Below are positions 9,442-18,231 of a stretch of DNA of 59,200 nucleotides, piece by piece (position 1 is the stretch's first letter; each line of letters starts with the position of its first letter). This DNA comes from Candidatus Enterococcus huntleyi (lineage in GTDB: Bacteria; Bacillota; Bacilli; Lactobacillales; Enterococcaceae). The notes under the pieces were generated by a model. It saw nothing but the letters and a program-made list of their open reading frames with translations, ran no database searches and was not told the origin of the DNA. Made by a program: the position numbers and the translations under genes. The stretch spans positions 1 through 59,200 of the forward strand of contig NZ_MAEJ01000002.1 of NCBI RefSeq assembly GCF_009933175.1. Reading direction: 5' to 3'.

Positions 9442-10437
9442 TCAACTGCTCACTTTACGATTAAACGGATATGTTATAATTCCGATAAACGTTCCTATAC
9501 CATATGAAAAATGTAATAAAAAAAAGAGAAGTGGCAATAAACACATTTCAATAGTGAATTTTTTCTCCGTAATTATGGATGTGATACTCATTAATACAGC
9601 CACTATAAAGTATAAAGATAGTAACAGTATCAGGAATGTTGTACTTTTAATTACAGCAAGTATACTCAACACGATTGCTAAGAAAAAAATTAATGGCACA
9701 AAATGATACATCGAAAGGCATCGTGGACAAATAAATGCTGTCCGTCCAATCCAGTATCCATTTGAAAATTTTTGTTGAATCATTTTTCTCAAGGTGCTAC
9801 GAACATGTTGATAAGAAATAATTTCCGGACTATAGCAAAAGTTATAGCCTGCTTTTCTCATACGATAATGCAACTCATTATCTTCTGTTCTTCCTAAATC
9901 TTCATTGAATAGTCCAGCTGTTTCAAAAACCTCTTTTTTATATGCCGCATGAAACATCGAGTTTACATATTTTTTCTTTTCACTTTTTCTGTATGGAGCA
10001 AAGCTACTTCCAAACATCGACGACTCTGCCATCAGCAATGTGTTTGTCCAGTCTGTCGAGTTTACTAGTATATTTGGTCTCTTCCCACCGGAAATCATTT
10101 CTCCTGATTCTATTATATCTATATTTTTTTGAATGAATGTAGGTGGAATTGATGCGTGGGCATCAACTCGAATAATTACATCACCATCAGCGTTCGTAAT
10201 TGCTTTATTCCATCCAGAAGCTTGCTTTCTCTTAGGATTTCCAATCACTTTAACTCCATAAAAATCGTGACTTTCACTAAATTTATCCATCATTTCCCTA
10301 GTTCTGTCTTCAGAGTTGCCATCCACCAAAACTATCTGAATATTTTTGTGTAAGTATGTTTGCATTTTAATATCCTCAAACAAAGATTGAATCGTATTTT
10401 CTTCATTATAAGCAACTACACATAATGATACTAACAT
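9442..10437 (-). CDS. Glycosyltransferase family 2 with C-terminal membrane segments
   Basis: GT-A-fold family 2 glycosyltransferase, 331 residues. The N-terminus reads VSLCVVAYNEENTI, followed by the nucleotide-binding VDGNSEDRT (about residues 38-46) and the DxD-type RVDAHASIP (near residue 95). An ED motif (GRTEDNELHYRMRKAG) lies near residues 182-197. Residues 240-315 form two or three membrane segments, so it works at the inner face of the membrane. The start codon abuts the stop of the sugar transferase gene (TAAATG), indicating coupled translation. Confidence 0.88.
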   Translation of the reverse strand: MLVSLCVVAYNEENTIQSLFEDIKMQTYLHKNIQIVLVDGNSEDRTREMMDKFSESHDFYGVKVIGNPKRKQASGWNKAITNADGDVIIRVDAHASIPPTFIQKNIDIIESGEMISGGKRPNILVNSTDWTNTLLMAESSMFGSSFAPYRKSEKKKYVNSMFHAAYKKEVFETAGLFNEDLGRTEDNELHYRMRKAGYNFCYSPEIISYQHVRSTLRKMIQQKFSNGYWIGRTAFICPRCLSMYHFVPLIFFLAIVLSILAVIKSTTFLILLLSLYFIVAVLMSITSIITEKKFTIEMCLLPLLFFLLHFSYGIGTFIGIITYPFNRKVSS

Positions 10438-11133
10438 TTATTCAACCTCCTTATTTGTCACTGCAATCAACGTACTAATCATTATCTTTAAATCATTTAA
10501 AAAACTATATTTCTCTAAATAATTTAAATTATATGCCATTTTTTTAGGTAATATTTCATCAACATATACTTCATCAATATTTTGAACATCTGAAAGTATC
10601 TTTTGTTCATCTTTATATTTTATACTCGCTAATGAAGTAACTCCCGCAGGTAATAAGAATGTAGCATCCATTTCATTCGTGTATTCAGACACATAGTGAG
10701 GTACTTCTGGTCTTGCACCGACAAAAGTCATTTCACCTTTTACTATGTTAATTAATTGAGGGATTTCATCAATACGATATTTCCTTAAAATTGCTCCAAT
10801 TTTCGTGATTCTAACATCGTTATCAATCGTCACTAACGACCCTTTTTTATCTGCATTAGCAACCATAGTACGGAATTTATATATTCCAAACTCAATCTTA
10901 TTTTTTGTTACTCGAATCTGCTTATAAAACACTGTACCTCGACTATCTAATTTTATTAGTATAGCAATAACGATTAGTGGAACAACCAGTACTATTAGCA
11001 TAAGCGAAGCTACTATAAAATCAAACAGGCGTTTCAAAAATAGACTACTACGCTTTTTATTCAATTTATTATAGTAATATTCGATTTCTTTATTCTTCAT
11101 TTCTTTCGGGAGCTTGTTCCACTTCGATAACAT
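10438..11133 (-). CDS. Priming sugar transferase (phosphoglycosyl transferase, EpsL/PglC-like)
   Basis: Transfers a sugar-1-phosphate to undecaprenyl phosphate and so begins repeat-unit synthesis. The 231 residues carry a reentrant or transmembrane helix at about 33-62 and then the bacterial sugar transferase domain. Within it are YKFRTM, RKYRIDEIPQLINI with the Asp-Glu pair, and MTFVGARPEVPHY. The small size, with only one N-terminal membrane segment, fits the monotopic PglC type rather than the large WbaP type. It sits directly after the aminotransferase, consistent with using the amino sugar made by the first two gene products. Confidence 0.92.
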   Translation of the reverse strand: MLSKWNKLPKEMKNKEIEYYYNKLNKKRSSLFLKRLFDFIVASLMLIVLVVPLIVIAILIKLDSRGTVFYKQIRVTKNKIEFGIYKFRTMVANADKKGSLVTIDNDVRITKIGAILRKYRIDEIPQLINIVKGEMTFVGARPEVPHYVSEYTNEMDATFLLPAGVTSLASIKYKDEQKILSDVQNIDEVYVDEILPKKMAYNLNYLEKYSFLNDLKIMISTLIAVTNKEVE

Positions 11134-11143
11134 TTATTCTCTC

Positions 11144-12340
11144 CTATTTCACATACTTATTAGCAAATTCTACTATATACTCTAAGTCTTCTTGTGACAA
11201 TAGAGTATGCAAAGGCAATGTGACTTCATTGCTAAACATTTGATACGCATTAGGGTATTCTTCAATGCTAAAACCAATATTTTTATATGCAGTAAGCATT
11301 GGTAATGGCTTGTAATGGACATTACAAGCAATACCAGATTTGGCCATTTTTTCTATAAATTGATTTCTTTGACTTAAAGTTTTCCCCTTCAAATTCACCA
11401 TATATAAATGTCCACTTGAAACACTATTAGATGTATAGTGCGGCAAATGTGCGATAAGCTGATTATCCAAATTTTCATTATAAAAATTGATTATTTCTTT
11501 TCTTCTAGAAAGTAATTTATTATACCTATCTAGCTGAGCCAAACCAATCGTCGCCTGAAGATCCGTCATATTGCATTTATACCCTAAAATTTGAATATCA
11601 TATTCCCAAGATCCCAGCGCACTCTTAGCTAACGCATCTTTAGATTGCCCATGTAAAGACAGCAACATAAAATTCCGATAAACTTCCTCATCATCCAGAC
11701 CATCTTTGTGTGTCCAAGTAACTGCCCCACCCTCGACGGTCGTTAAATTTTTAACTGCGTGAAATGAAAAACAAGTGAAGTCAGCAACCTCACCACTCAT
11801 TTTATCTTTCTGTTTTGCACCAAATGAATGAGCTGCATCTGCAATAACAACAATTCTATTATAGATATTTTGAATCTCATTTTTAGATTTAAATATTTTT
11901 TTATTTCTATTCACAATTTCAAATATTTTTTCATAATCACACATAATGCCAGCTAAATCTACAGGAATTATGGCCTTAGTTTTCTCTGTAATTGCATTTT
12001 CCAACTTTGTATAATCCATCTCGAAAGAGTTAGGAGCTGTATCAACCAATACAATCTTAGCACCCACATGCTCGATAACACTAGCTGATGCAGTATATGT
12101 GTATGCAGACGTAATGACTTCATCCCCTTCTCCAATACCAAGAAGTCTCAATGTAGACTCCATGCATGCTGTTGCTGAGTTTAGACAAACAGCTCGTTCT
12201 GTACGACAATACGTCGCAATTTCTTTTTCAAATTGTTTAGTTTTTGGGCCTGTAGTCAACCATCCACTTTTTAAAACTTCCATTACATTAGCTACTTCTT
12301 TATCACTCATATCAGGTGGTGAAAATGGAATACTTTTCAT
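11144..12340 (-). CDS. DegT/DnrJ/EryC1-family sugar aminotransferase
   Basis: PLP-dependent aminotransferase, expected to aminate the 4-keto sugar nucleotide made by the CapD-type enzyme upstream. Over 398 residues it shows SGWLTTGPKT near residue 20, TYTASASV near residue 80, the PLP-phosphate Asp in VIADAAHSFGA and the Schiff-base Lys in SFHAVKNLTTVEGG. The ATG at 12340 is preferred because AAAGGAG lies 8 nt upstream; a longer frame reaching 12376 would overlap the dehydratase gene without a binding site. The gene pair resembles PglF-PglE and EpsC-EpsN sets. Confidence 0.92.
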   Translation of the reverse strand: MKSIPFSPPDMSDKEVANVMEVLKSGWLTTGPKTKQFEKEIATYCRTERAVCLNSATACMESTLRLLGIGEGDEVITSAYTYTASASVIEHVGAKIVLVDTAPNSFEMDYTKLENAITEKTKAIIPVDLAGIMCDYEKIFEIVNRNKKIFKSKNEIQNIYNRIVVIADAAHSFGAKQKDKMSGEVADFTCFSFHAVKNLTTVEGGAVTWTHKDGLDDEEVYRNFMLLSLHGQSKDALAKSALGSWEYDIQILGYKCNMTDLQATIGLAQLDRYNKLLSRRKEIINFYNENLDNQLIAHLPHYTSNSVSSGHLYMVNLKGKTLSQRNQFIEKMAKSGIACNVHYKPLPMLTAYKNIGFSIEEYPNAYQMFSNEVTLPLHTLLSQEDLEYIVEFANKYVK

Positions 12341-12353
12341 TATATATTCTCCT

Positions 12354-14162
12354 TTACTTACTTGATTCATTTGCAAAACGTACTAGTTCTTCTGCTAATA
12401 ATTTTTTATCCTCTGGTAATTCTTCAACAAAGGTCATAACTTTTTCTAACGAGAAGCCTTTCACATTGCCAATAAAGATTTTTTCGAAAACTTGTTTCGG
12501 ATTAACTTCTTTACTGACCAACAATTCTTCATATAATTTTTCGCCAGGTCTAATACCAGATTCAACGATTGGGATATCCTTTTCTGTATAGCCACTAAGC
12601 TTGATCATATTTTTGGCTAAATCAACAATTTTAACTGGCTCGCCCATATCAAGGATAAAGATTTCGCCACCTCTAGCTAAAGCGCCTGATTGGATTACTA
12701 ATCGACTTGCTTCTGGAATTGTCATAAAGTAGCGAGTCATCCGAAAATCAGTCACAGTGATTGGACCACCTTTTTGTATTTGTTCTTTAAAGACTGGAAT
12801 AACACTACCACGAGACCCTAGAACATTCCCAAAGCGGACAGCAGAAAATTTGGTTTTACCTGGTTCATTCAATCCCATTACAATCATTTCAGCAATTCGT
12901 TTTGTTGAGCCCATGACATTTGGTGGATTAACGGCTTTATCTGTCGAAATCATAACAAAATTCTTTACATTATTCGCTTTAGCTGCTTCTGCAACATTTT
13001 TTGTCCCATAGACATTATTTTTTACTGCTTCATAAGGATTAGCTTCCATTAAAGGAACATGTTTATGTGCCGCAGCATGGTAGACGATATCTGGCTGATG
13101 TTCCTGCATGACTTCCATCATCTTTTCGCGATCTTGAACGTCAGCGATAACCGGAATAATACAGCTCAATTTATCGCGATATTTTGTCTTCAACTCTTTT
13201 TCAATCAAGTAAATCGAATTTTCTCCATGACCTAATAGAATTAGTTTTTTCGGATTAAATCGCATCACTTGTCGAGAGATTTCTGAACCAATTGAGCCAC
13301 CAGCACCCGTCACTAAAATTGTTTGATTAGCGAGTTGATCCTTGATTGTAGCCATATCTAGCTGAACTTCTTCTCTTCCAAGAAGATCAATCACGTCAAT
13401 TTCTTTTAACTTCGAAACAGTAATGTCCCCAAAAGCCATTTCTTCAATGGCAGGCATAGAATTAATTTTAACATGCAGAGGTTCCAAGATATCCAGAATT
13501 CGTTGAATACCCTCCGGCTCTAATGAAGGAATAGCAATTGTTACCATCTCAATATCGTACTCTTTTACTAAAGCAGGTAAATCTTTCGTAGCTCCTAAAA
13601 CTTTTTTATTCGATAAATACGTATGATAACGATCCACATTGTCGTCAATGAAACCAACTACCATAATGTCTCCGCTCGTTTTCGAACCGCTAAGGCTATT
13701 GAGCAAGATTCGTCCACCTTCACCAGCCCCCACAATTAATGTTCGTTTAGCATCAGGTCGCAAGGATTCTTTATGAATTTTTTGTTCTACTAACAATCGC
13801 CAAGCCAGTCGACTGGCAATAATTCCAACTAAACTCACTAAGAAGGAGAAAAATACAAAGTGACGACTATAATCACCATCCATAAATTCAAATATTCCCA
13901 CCTGAACAACCGCAGAAAGAGCGGTTGCTAGCGTAATAGCAATAATTTCTCGCAAGTTTGTATAGCGATTAATTCTGTTAAACACATTGAAAACGTACCC
14001 AAAAAACAAATAAAGCCCTATTGACAGTATGACTTCCCAATTTAAGAAGTTAAAAGATACTGACACGTATGGCTTCAAAAAGTAAAAAGCTGCCAAGCTT
14101 CCTACGAATGTTAAAATTGTATCTACCCCAACCAAAATAAAAATTTTCCCTTTTCTACTCAT
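12354..14162 (-). CDS. CapD/EpsC-family UDP-sugar 4,6-dehydratase, membrane-bound
   Basis: Likely UDP-N-acetylglucosamine 4,6-dehydratase (PglF, WbpM, EpsC group), first step to a 4-keto-6-deoxy sugar. The 602 residues begin with four membrane segments (1-115). A first Rossmann-like domain carries VGAGEGGRILL near residue 145. The catalytic SDR domain has VTGAGGSIGSEI near residue 285 and MISTDKAVNPPNVMGSTKR near residues 400-420, where the usual Tyr is replaced by Met as in the long-form family. It is the first gene of the polysaccharide operon. Unusually, no Wzd/Wze kinase, phosphatase or LytR-type gene precedes it; a long non-coding stretch and a recombinase do. Confidence 0.93.
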   Translation of the reverse strand: MSRKGKIFILVGVDTILTFVGSLAAFYFLKPYVSVSFNFLNWEVILSIGLYLFFGYVFNVFNRINRYTNLREIIAITLATALSAVVQVGIFEFMDGDYSRHFVFFSFLVSLVGIIASRLAWRLLVEQKIHKESLRPDAKRTLIVGAGEGGRILLNSLSGSKTSGDIMVVGFIDDNVDRYHTYLSNKKVLGATKDLPALVKEYDIEMVTIAIPSLEPEGIQRILDILEPLHVKINSMPAIEEMAFGDITVSKLKEIDVIDLLGREEVQLDMATIKDQLANQTILVTGAGGSIGSEISRQVMRFNPKKLILLGHGENSIYLIEKELKTKYRDKLSCIIPVIADVQDREKMMEVMQEHQPDIVYHAAAHKHVPLMEANPYEAVKNNVYGTKNVAEAAKANNVKNFVMISTDKAVNPPNVMGSTKRIAEMIVMGLNEPGKTKFSAVRFGNVLGSRGSVIPVFKEQIQKGGPITVTDFRMTRYFMTIPEASRLVIQSGALARGGEIFILDMGEPVKIVDLAKNMIKLSGYTEKDIPIVESGIRPGEKLYEELLVSKEVNPKQVFEKIFIGNVKGFSLEKVMTFVEELPEDKKLLAEELVRFANESSK

Positions 14163-14525
14163 AGCGCTCTATTACCTCTTCCTTATAACGTCTATCATGA
14201 CTTAAATTTCTGGCATTAAGTTCAGTAGATCTACTCATTTATTTAACCTATTTATATTCGCAACCAGCTAATTTTGTACGCACGTTCGCAGCTGTTTGCT
14301 CATTCTATTATATCTCTTTTTTTATTCTAATAAAAAACCTACGTTATTATTCTGTCTATCATTCCAACTATTGAACTATTTCCCCAACTAGTAGTCAAAT
14401 ACCAGAAACTGGACAGACCCTTTAGATATTCTATCATATAAATATGACAAAAAAAACGTCTAATTCCTTGTTTTCTATGTATTATAATCAAATTATTTTT
14501 CAAATAATGCAATATTTTTTTGGAA

Positions 14526-14553
14526 ATTGTATTTTCCTATTAAATATTGCCAA
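14526..14553 (-). promoter_or_regulatory. Candidate promoter for the polysaccharide operon
   Basis: On the minus strand TTGGCA (14548-14553) and TACAAT (14526-14531) are separated by 16 bp. If used, the operon has a leader of about 360 nt before the dehydratase gene. A second TATAAT (minus strand, 14307-14312) with a poor -35 lies nearer to the gene. No operator was identified. Confidence 0.4.
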
Positions 14554-14816
14554 AACAATCGTGAGGATAGTCAATTTTTTTGAGTAATTCAGATTATTAC
14601 CTTGAATTATTTACTACAAATTTGTTTTCCGAAAAATATCATCTGTTTCTCATAGTTTTTCTTCGTTGTTACAATCCCAAAATCATCTATTGATAAATGA
14701 CTTTCGTTATTGATTTAACCGCTCAAATGAGGCCTATTCTGACAGACTTTACGCTGCCCAAACATGAGGTAACGATTGCTGAACATCCTACCCCTTCTTT
14801 CTTCCATAGATTTCAC

Positions 14817-14944
14817 GAAACAAACGAACGTTAAATACATATTGAAATCACGAAAAATAACGCATTAACAAAAGCTGATTTAGAGGGATTCAGACATCCT
14901 TTTAGATCAGTTTCTTGTTGTGGTTCTTAACGTTCGTTTGTTTC
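14817..14944. repeat. Inverted-repeat element E1 next to the recombinase
   Basis: Perfect 18-bp inverted repeats, GAAACAAACGAACGTTAA at 14817-14834 and its complement at 14927-14944, flank 92 bp. The right end lies 52 bp from the recombinase stop codon. The centre has GATTTAGAGG and TTTCTTGT in the same order as element E2 at 16661-16804. It may be a mobile repeat, a structured RNA, or a recombinase target; an invertible segment is possible but unproven. Confidence 0.6.
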
Positions 14945-14996
14945 ATAATAACGACGATACATAATTCTATCACATTTACCTAGATTGACAAAGGTT

Positions 14997-15578
14997 CTAT
15001 AGAGATTTTCTTATTAATTTATTCCGTTTCGCTACGTTGTATACAGTTTTTGTGCAGACGCGACAAGCCTCTGCTATTTGTTTTTGCGTCATCGAACTAT
15101 TTTCATACAGTTCGATAATCTTCGCATTGGTTTTTTTCTCTAATCCTTTGTTTCCAAGCTTTACACCCTTTTTCTTTAATTCATGTAAGGCAGACTTCGT
15201 TCTCAAAGATACATTTTCACTTTCCATTTCTGCAAAAGTTGCCAGGATATTGAAGACTAATCTGCCCATCGTTGTAGATGTGTCGATATTCTCATGAATT
15301 ATTTTTAAATGTATATTTTTCTCTCGCAAATCTGCCTCCAGGTTAATCAGCTGGCGGACACTTCGACTCAATCGATCGATTCGATAAATCAGAAACGTAT
15401 CGCCTTTCTCCAAAATCCCTAGGGCTTTGGCTAACTCTTCTCTATCTTCTTTACGACCAGACACTTGTTCCTGAAAGATTCTATCAGGCGCATAGATTTT
15501 AAATGCCTCTAACTGTACATCGATTCCTAAATCTTGCTTGTTGGTACTCGTCCGAGCATAAGCAACGGTTTTACTCAT
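14997..15578 (-). CDS. Serine recombinase (resolvase/invertase family)
   Basis: Site-specific DNA recombinase of 193 residues. The N-terminal resolvase domain has the catalytic serine in YARTSTNKQD (Ser about residue 10), followed by FLIYRIDRLSRS near residues 62-73 and ATFAEMESE near residues 112-120. The last 45 residues form a helix-turn-helix of the Hin/resolvase type (MTQKQIAEACRV). The start is the ATG at 15578, or a TTG one codon earlier, with AGGAGG 10 or 7 nt upstream. Such enzymes act as transposon or plasmid resolvases or as invertases. Here there is no transposase nearby, so it is either a remnant of a mobile element or tied to the inverted repeat beside it. Confidence 0.9.
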   Translation of the reverse strand: MSKTVAYARTSTNKQDLGIDVQLEAFKIYAPDRIFQEQVSGRKEDREELAKALGILEKGDTFLIYRIDRLSRSVRQLINLEADLREKNIHLKIIHENIDTSTTMGRLVFNILATFAEMESENVSLRTKSALHELKKKGVKLGNKGLEKKTNAKIIELYENSSMTQKQIAEACRVCTKTVYNVAKRNKLIRKSL

Positions 15579-15763
15579 CAATTTTTGACCTCCTATAAAT
15601 TTAGTCTTCGCTGATTTCGATATATAGTGCTATTTTAAATGATAATCCCCTCCCATTCCTCTACTTCCATTGCTTGTTACAGAAAAATTATACTGTACCC
15701 TCATCGAATACTCGGACTTAACGACTTAAAGCATTTTTCTACATCTCTAGTCTATAAACACAA

Positions 15764-15797
15764 AAAGACAACCTCTCCCTCAGAAAAGATTGTCTTC
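15764..15797 (-). terminator. Terminator of the lipoprotein gene
   Basis: AAGACAATCT pairs with AGGTTGTCTT on the minus strand and is followed by TTTTTG, 50 nt after the lipoprotein stop. Confidence 0.75.
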
Positions 15798-15847
15798 ATC
15801 AACCACAGTAACAGCCATTCCGACTGTTCACCAGATTTTTATTCTTC

Positions 15848-16255
15848 TTATTGTAATTCCACGTTCTTCATTTCATAGACTTTCTTTAACGAATCCAATT
15901 TGGCTGCGTGGCGTTCGGTTTCTTCCACATCTTTTGATGTATACTTGCCATCTTCGTTTTTCTCCACCTTATACAATCGGTAGCCGACTTTTTCGGTCCG
16001 ATTTTCTTTTTCCATTTTCTCTAATAATATGTAATATAAATCTGATTCTTTATCTTCATAAATAGTCGCATTCGATTCATCTTCGACAAAGCGTGGGGTT
16101 TCAGCTCCTTGTTTCTCAGCCTTTTCTTTTACAAATTGATAAGTAACTTTCGCAACTTCTTGTAATTCTTTGTCCTTATTATCCTCTTTAGAACCACAAC
16201 CTACCAAGGTCACAGTCACGAGTAATCCTAAAACTACTAGCCATGCTTTCTTCAT
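15848..16255 (-). CDS. Small lipoprotein of unknown function
   Basis: A 135-residue secreted lipoprotein. It has a lysine start, a hydrophobic stretch (residues 5-18) and the lipobox LVGC with the lipidated Cys at residue 20, followed by a charged GSKEDNKDKE linker. The mature part is rich in Lys and Glu and mostly helical in appearance, with no domain I recognise. It stands alone between two terminators and is preceded by a long non-coding repeat region. It would be anchored to the outer face of the membrane. Function is not proposed. Confidence 0.8.
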   Translation of the reverse strand: MKKAWLVVLGLLVTVTLVGCGSKEDNKDKELQEVAKVTYQFVKEKAEKQGAETPRFVEDESNATIYEDKESDLYYILLEKMEKENRTEKVGYRLYKVEKNEDGKYTSKDVEETERHAAKLDSLKKVYEMKNVELQ

Positions 16256-16660
16256 ACAATTTCCCCTTTATTCTAGTTTCTATCCCGATTATACCAAACA
16301 ATCTTTAAGTACTAAACGTTATTTTATGATTTTCTATAACTTTATAAAAAAGCATCCGTACTTTTACTTTCGTTTTCGATAACTAATGATATTCACTATC
16401 AAAATATGTTATTCAATTATTTGTATTCCCCGTATCATTCTATTTTCACTTCCTTTTGATTCTTTCTGAAAAAAATCAAACTGTGCGAATGGGCACTAGT
16501 GGAGTTTCCAGCGAATATACAATGAATATAACTAAATTCAGGCTTTATTTCAGATTATTTTCAAAATAAATTAGCCATAAAATCCCGTATCTATAGGATT
16601 ATTCGACCTTTACACGTTTCAATCCAAACATTTTATGAGTCGTAATTATCTAATTTTTCA

Positions 16661-16804
16661 TCACTAGTCCTCATTCGCACACTTTTTAAGAGTAAAAATG
16701 AGCTGAATTGAATGATTTTAGAGGTAAAACCCACTAGACAATGGGTTCTTGTACTTTAAGACTTTACTAAAAAACCTGAAAACAGTGCGAATGAGGACTA
16801 GTGA
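16661..16804. repeat. Inverted-repeat element E2
   Basis: Perfect 20-bp inverted repeats, TCACTAGTCCTCATTCGCAC at 16661-16680 and its complement at 16785-16804, enclose about 100 bp. The centre holds GTAAAACCCACTAG (from 16724), also found in elements E3 and E4 near 45 kb, whose ends are unrelated in sequence. A near copy of the right end (GTGCGAATGGGCACTAGTG) is at 16483-16501. Confidence 0.7.
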
Positions 16805-16840
16805 ACAATTTCTAATTTCCAACTAATACACAATGAGTCG

Positions 16841-16930
16841 GATTAAATACAGGGTTAATCTCAGTACAAAGAATTAGAAAACCTACCTTAAGAAGCTTCC
16901 TAGCATTTGTTATAGTTACAATCCCTTTAG
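16841..16930. repeat. Intergenic repeat R, copy 2
   Basis: Imperfect copy of the segment at 1063-1147, again directly followed by a terminator hairpin. The best conserved part is the AATCCCTTTA end. Confidence 0.5.
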
Positions 16931-16931
16931 C

Positions 16932-16973
16932 AAAAAAAGTACTGATAGAGGAATTCCTCAGCCAGTACTTTTT
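16932..16973 (-). terminator. Terminator of the 3D-domain protein gene
   Basis: AAAAAGTACTG and CAGTACTTTTT pair around an 18-nt loop that itself contains GAGGAATTCCTC; a T-run follows on the minus strand, 22 nt after the stop codon at 16995. Confidence 0.8.
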
Positions 16974-16994
16974 ACATTCATTATTTAATTTTAC

Positions 16995-18194
16995 CTACAT
17001 AATTGTAACTTTCACGTTATAACGACGTCCCCAGATCAGACATTGATCTCTAGTTGGGAAATGGACATCCACGATATTCCCTTTAATTGCGCCACCGGTA
17101 TCCCCAGCAACCGCAATACCATAGCCTTGGACTTCAACGATTGAACCTAATGGAATAACGTTTGGGTCTACGGCAATGACCATTGGATTTTTTCGTAAGT
17201 CAATTCCAGTAGCCGTATAGAAACTTGCGCCTGCTTCAGTATATGAGTAAGCAGTCGATTCTACATACAAGGTTTTGCTTCCATTATTTCCGGTATTGCC
17301 ACTGTTACTACCATTATCAGTGTTGCCCGTGTTACCAGAATTTCCTGTATCCGTTGATTCTGCTGGTGGCGCCGTTGTTCCGGCACCCGTCGATGAATCG
17401 TTCGAGGTATCTGGTTTTGTATTTGCCGCTTTATTGGCTTCGTCCGCTTTTTTCTTAGCTTCCGCTTCCTTCGCGGCTTTTTCTTGGGCAGCTTTCGCTT
17501 CTGCTGCTTCTTTGGCAGCACGTTCTTTGCGTGCCGCTTCGGCCTGAATTCTCGCCTGTTCAACTTCTTTACTTTGCGCAATCTGTGAAAGAACTGCTTC
17601 GTTTTCAGCAAGCTGTTGCTTTAAGCCACTGATTTTCCCACTCAACGAATCCATCTCTGACTCAAGATCCACTTGATTATCCTTCAAGGTTGCTTGTGTT
17701 GCCTTAACTTCTGCCTGCAAGTCCTCTAGCTTAGCTTTTTCTTCATTCAAACTAGTTACTTTTTCTTTTTCGGCATTTTGCATAACGGACATGCCGTACG
17801 CACGGTTGAAGAATTCCCCAAAGTCATCCGCTTCTACCAATGCTTGTAAGGTTCTTTCTGTCCCACCATTTAATTGAATATCCTGTAAACGCTCGGCCAT
17901 CGCCTCTTTGCGTCTTTCGATATTTTGTTCGGTTACTTTTATTTCGCTCTGTGCCTCTTTCAAAGAATTCTCATTATCAGAAATCTTCTCTTTCAGCTTC
18001 TCTACCTCAGCGTACTTCGCATTGACATCATCCAATGTCGCTTGAACCTGCCGGCTGATTTCTTCCCCTTGGCGCATCGCTGCGCTCTCTTTTTCATTTA
18101 AAGTATCGAGCGATTCTGCACTAGCAAACATAGGGAATAGTAAATTTGTCATAATCAACAAGGTCACTACTGCCTTAAGTTTTTTTGCTTTCAC
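16995..18194 (-). CDS. Secreted coiled-coil protein with C-terminal 3D domain
   Basis: Probable peptidoglycan hydrolase or stationary-phase cell-wall factor. About 399 residues: signal peptide (hydrophobic 8-22, cleavage near FASAES), a long coiled coil (about 30-200) of the kind seen in CwlO/PcsB-type proteins, an Ala/Lys/Glu-rich segment, a low-complexity Ser/Thr/Gly/Asn linker (about 250-300), and a 3D domain. The three Asp-containing motifs are AVDPNVIPLG, AGDTGGAI and VDVHF, as in YocH and the MltA-like fold. The start is taken as GTG 18194 (AAAGGTG 9 nt before); GTG 18206 and TTG 18203 are alternatives. A direct repeat resembling a WalR box precedes its -10 element. Confidence 0.88.
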   Translation of the reverse strand: MKAKKLKAVVTLLIMTNLLFPMFASAESLDTLNEKESAAMRQGEEISRQVQATLDDVNAKYAEVEKLKEKISDNENSLKEAQSEIKVTEQNIERRKEAMAERLQDIQLNGGTERTLQALVEADDFGEFFNRAYGMSVMQNAEKEKVTSLNEEKAKLEDLQAEVKATQATLKDNQVDLESEMDSLSGKISGLKQQLAENEAVLSQIAQSKEVEQARIQAEAARKERAAKEAAEAKAAQEKAAKEAEAKKKADEANKAANTKPDTSNDSSTGAGTTAPPAESTDTGNSGNTGNTDNGSNSGNTGNNGSKTLYVESTAYSYTEAGASFYTATGIDLRKNPMVIAVDPNVIPLGSIVEVQGYGIAVAGDTGGAIKGNIVDVHFPTRDQCLIWGRRYNVKVTIM

Positions 18195-18231
18195 TGAATC
18201 CAACACCTTTCCTATGATTTACACCCTATCT

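Larger units (their letters stand above)
14163..14996. other. 834-bp non-coding spacer before the polysaccharide operon
   Basis: AT-rich spacer with no credible coding frame. It holds the candidate promoters above and a 128-bp inverted-repeat element at 14817-14944. The rest shows nothing I can assign. Confidence 0.6.
16256..16994. other. 739-bp non-coding repeat region
   Basis: No credible coding frame. It contains element E2 (16661-16804), a third partial copy of its end sequence at 16483-16501, repeat R copy 2 (16841-16930) and a terminator (16932-16973). About 80 bp after the end sequence at 16483 and after the one at 16785 also resemble each other, suggesting an old duplication. Confidence 0.6.

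Noticed and set aside
9329-9706. Plus-strand 125-codon frame across the GNAT/GT2 boundary
   Set aside because: Antisense to two well-supported genes and without a plausible start signal.
14817-14944. E1 as a simple transcription terminator of the recombinase gene
   Set aside because: The loop is 92 nt and there is no T-run after the stem on the minus strand; an ordinary intrinsic terminator is unlikely.
15639-16065. Plus-strand frames opposite the lipoprotein gene
   Set aside because: Antisense shadows; the minus-strand frame has a clear lipobox, ribosome binding site region and terminator.
17225-17611. Open frames on both strands inside the 3D-domain protein gene
   Set aside because: They are composition shadows of the Ala/Lys/Glu-rich and Asn/Gly-rich segments; no ribosome binding sites and no recognisable product.
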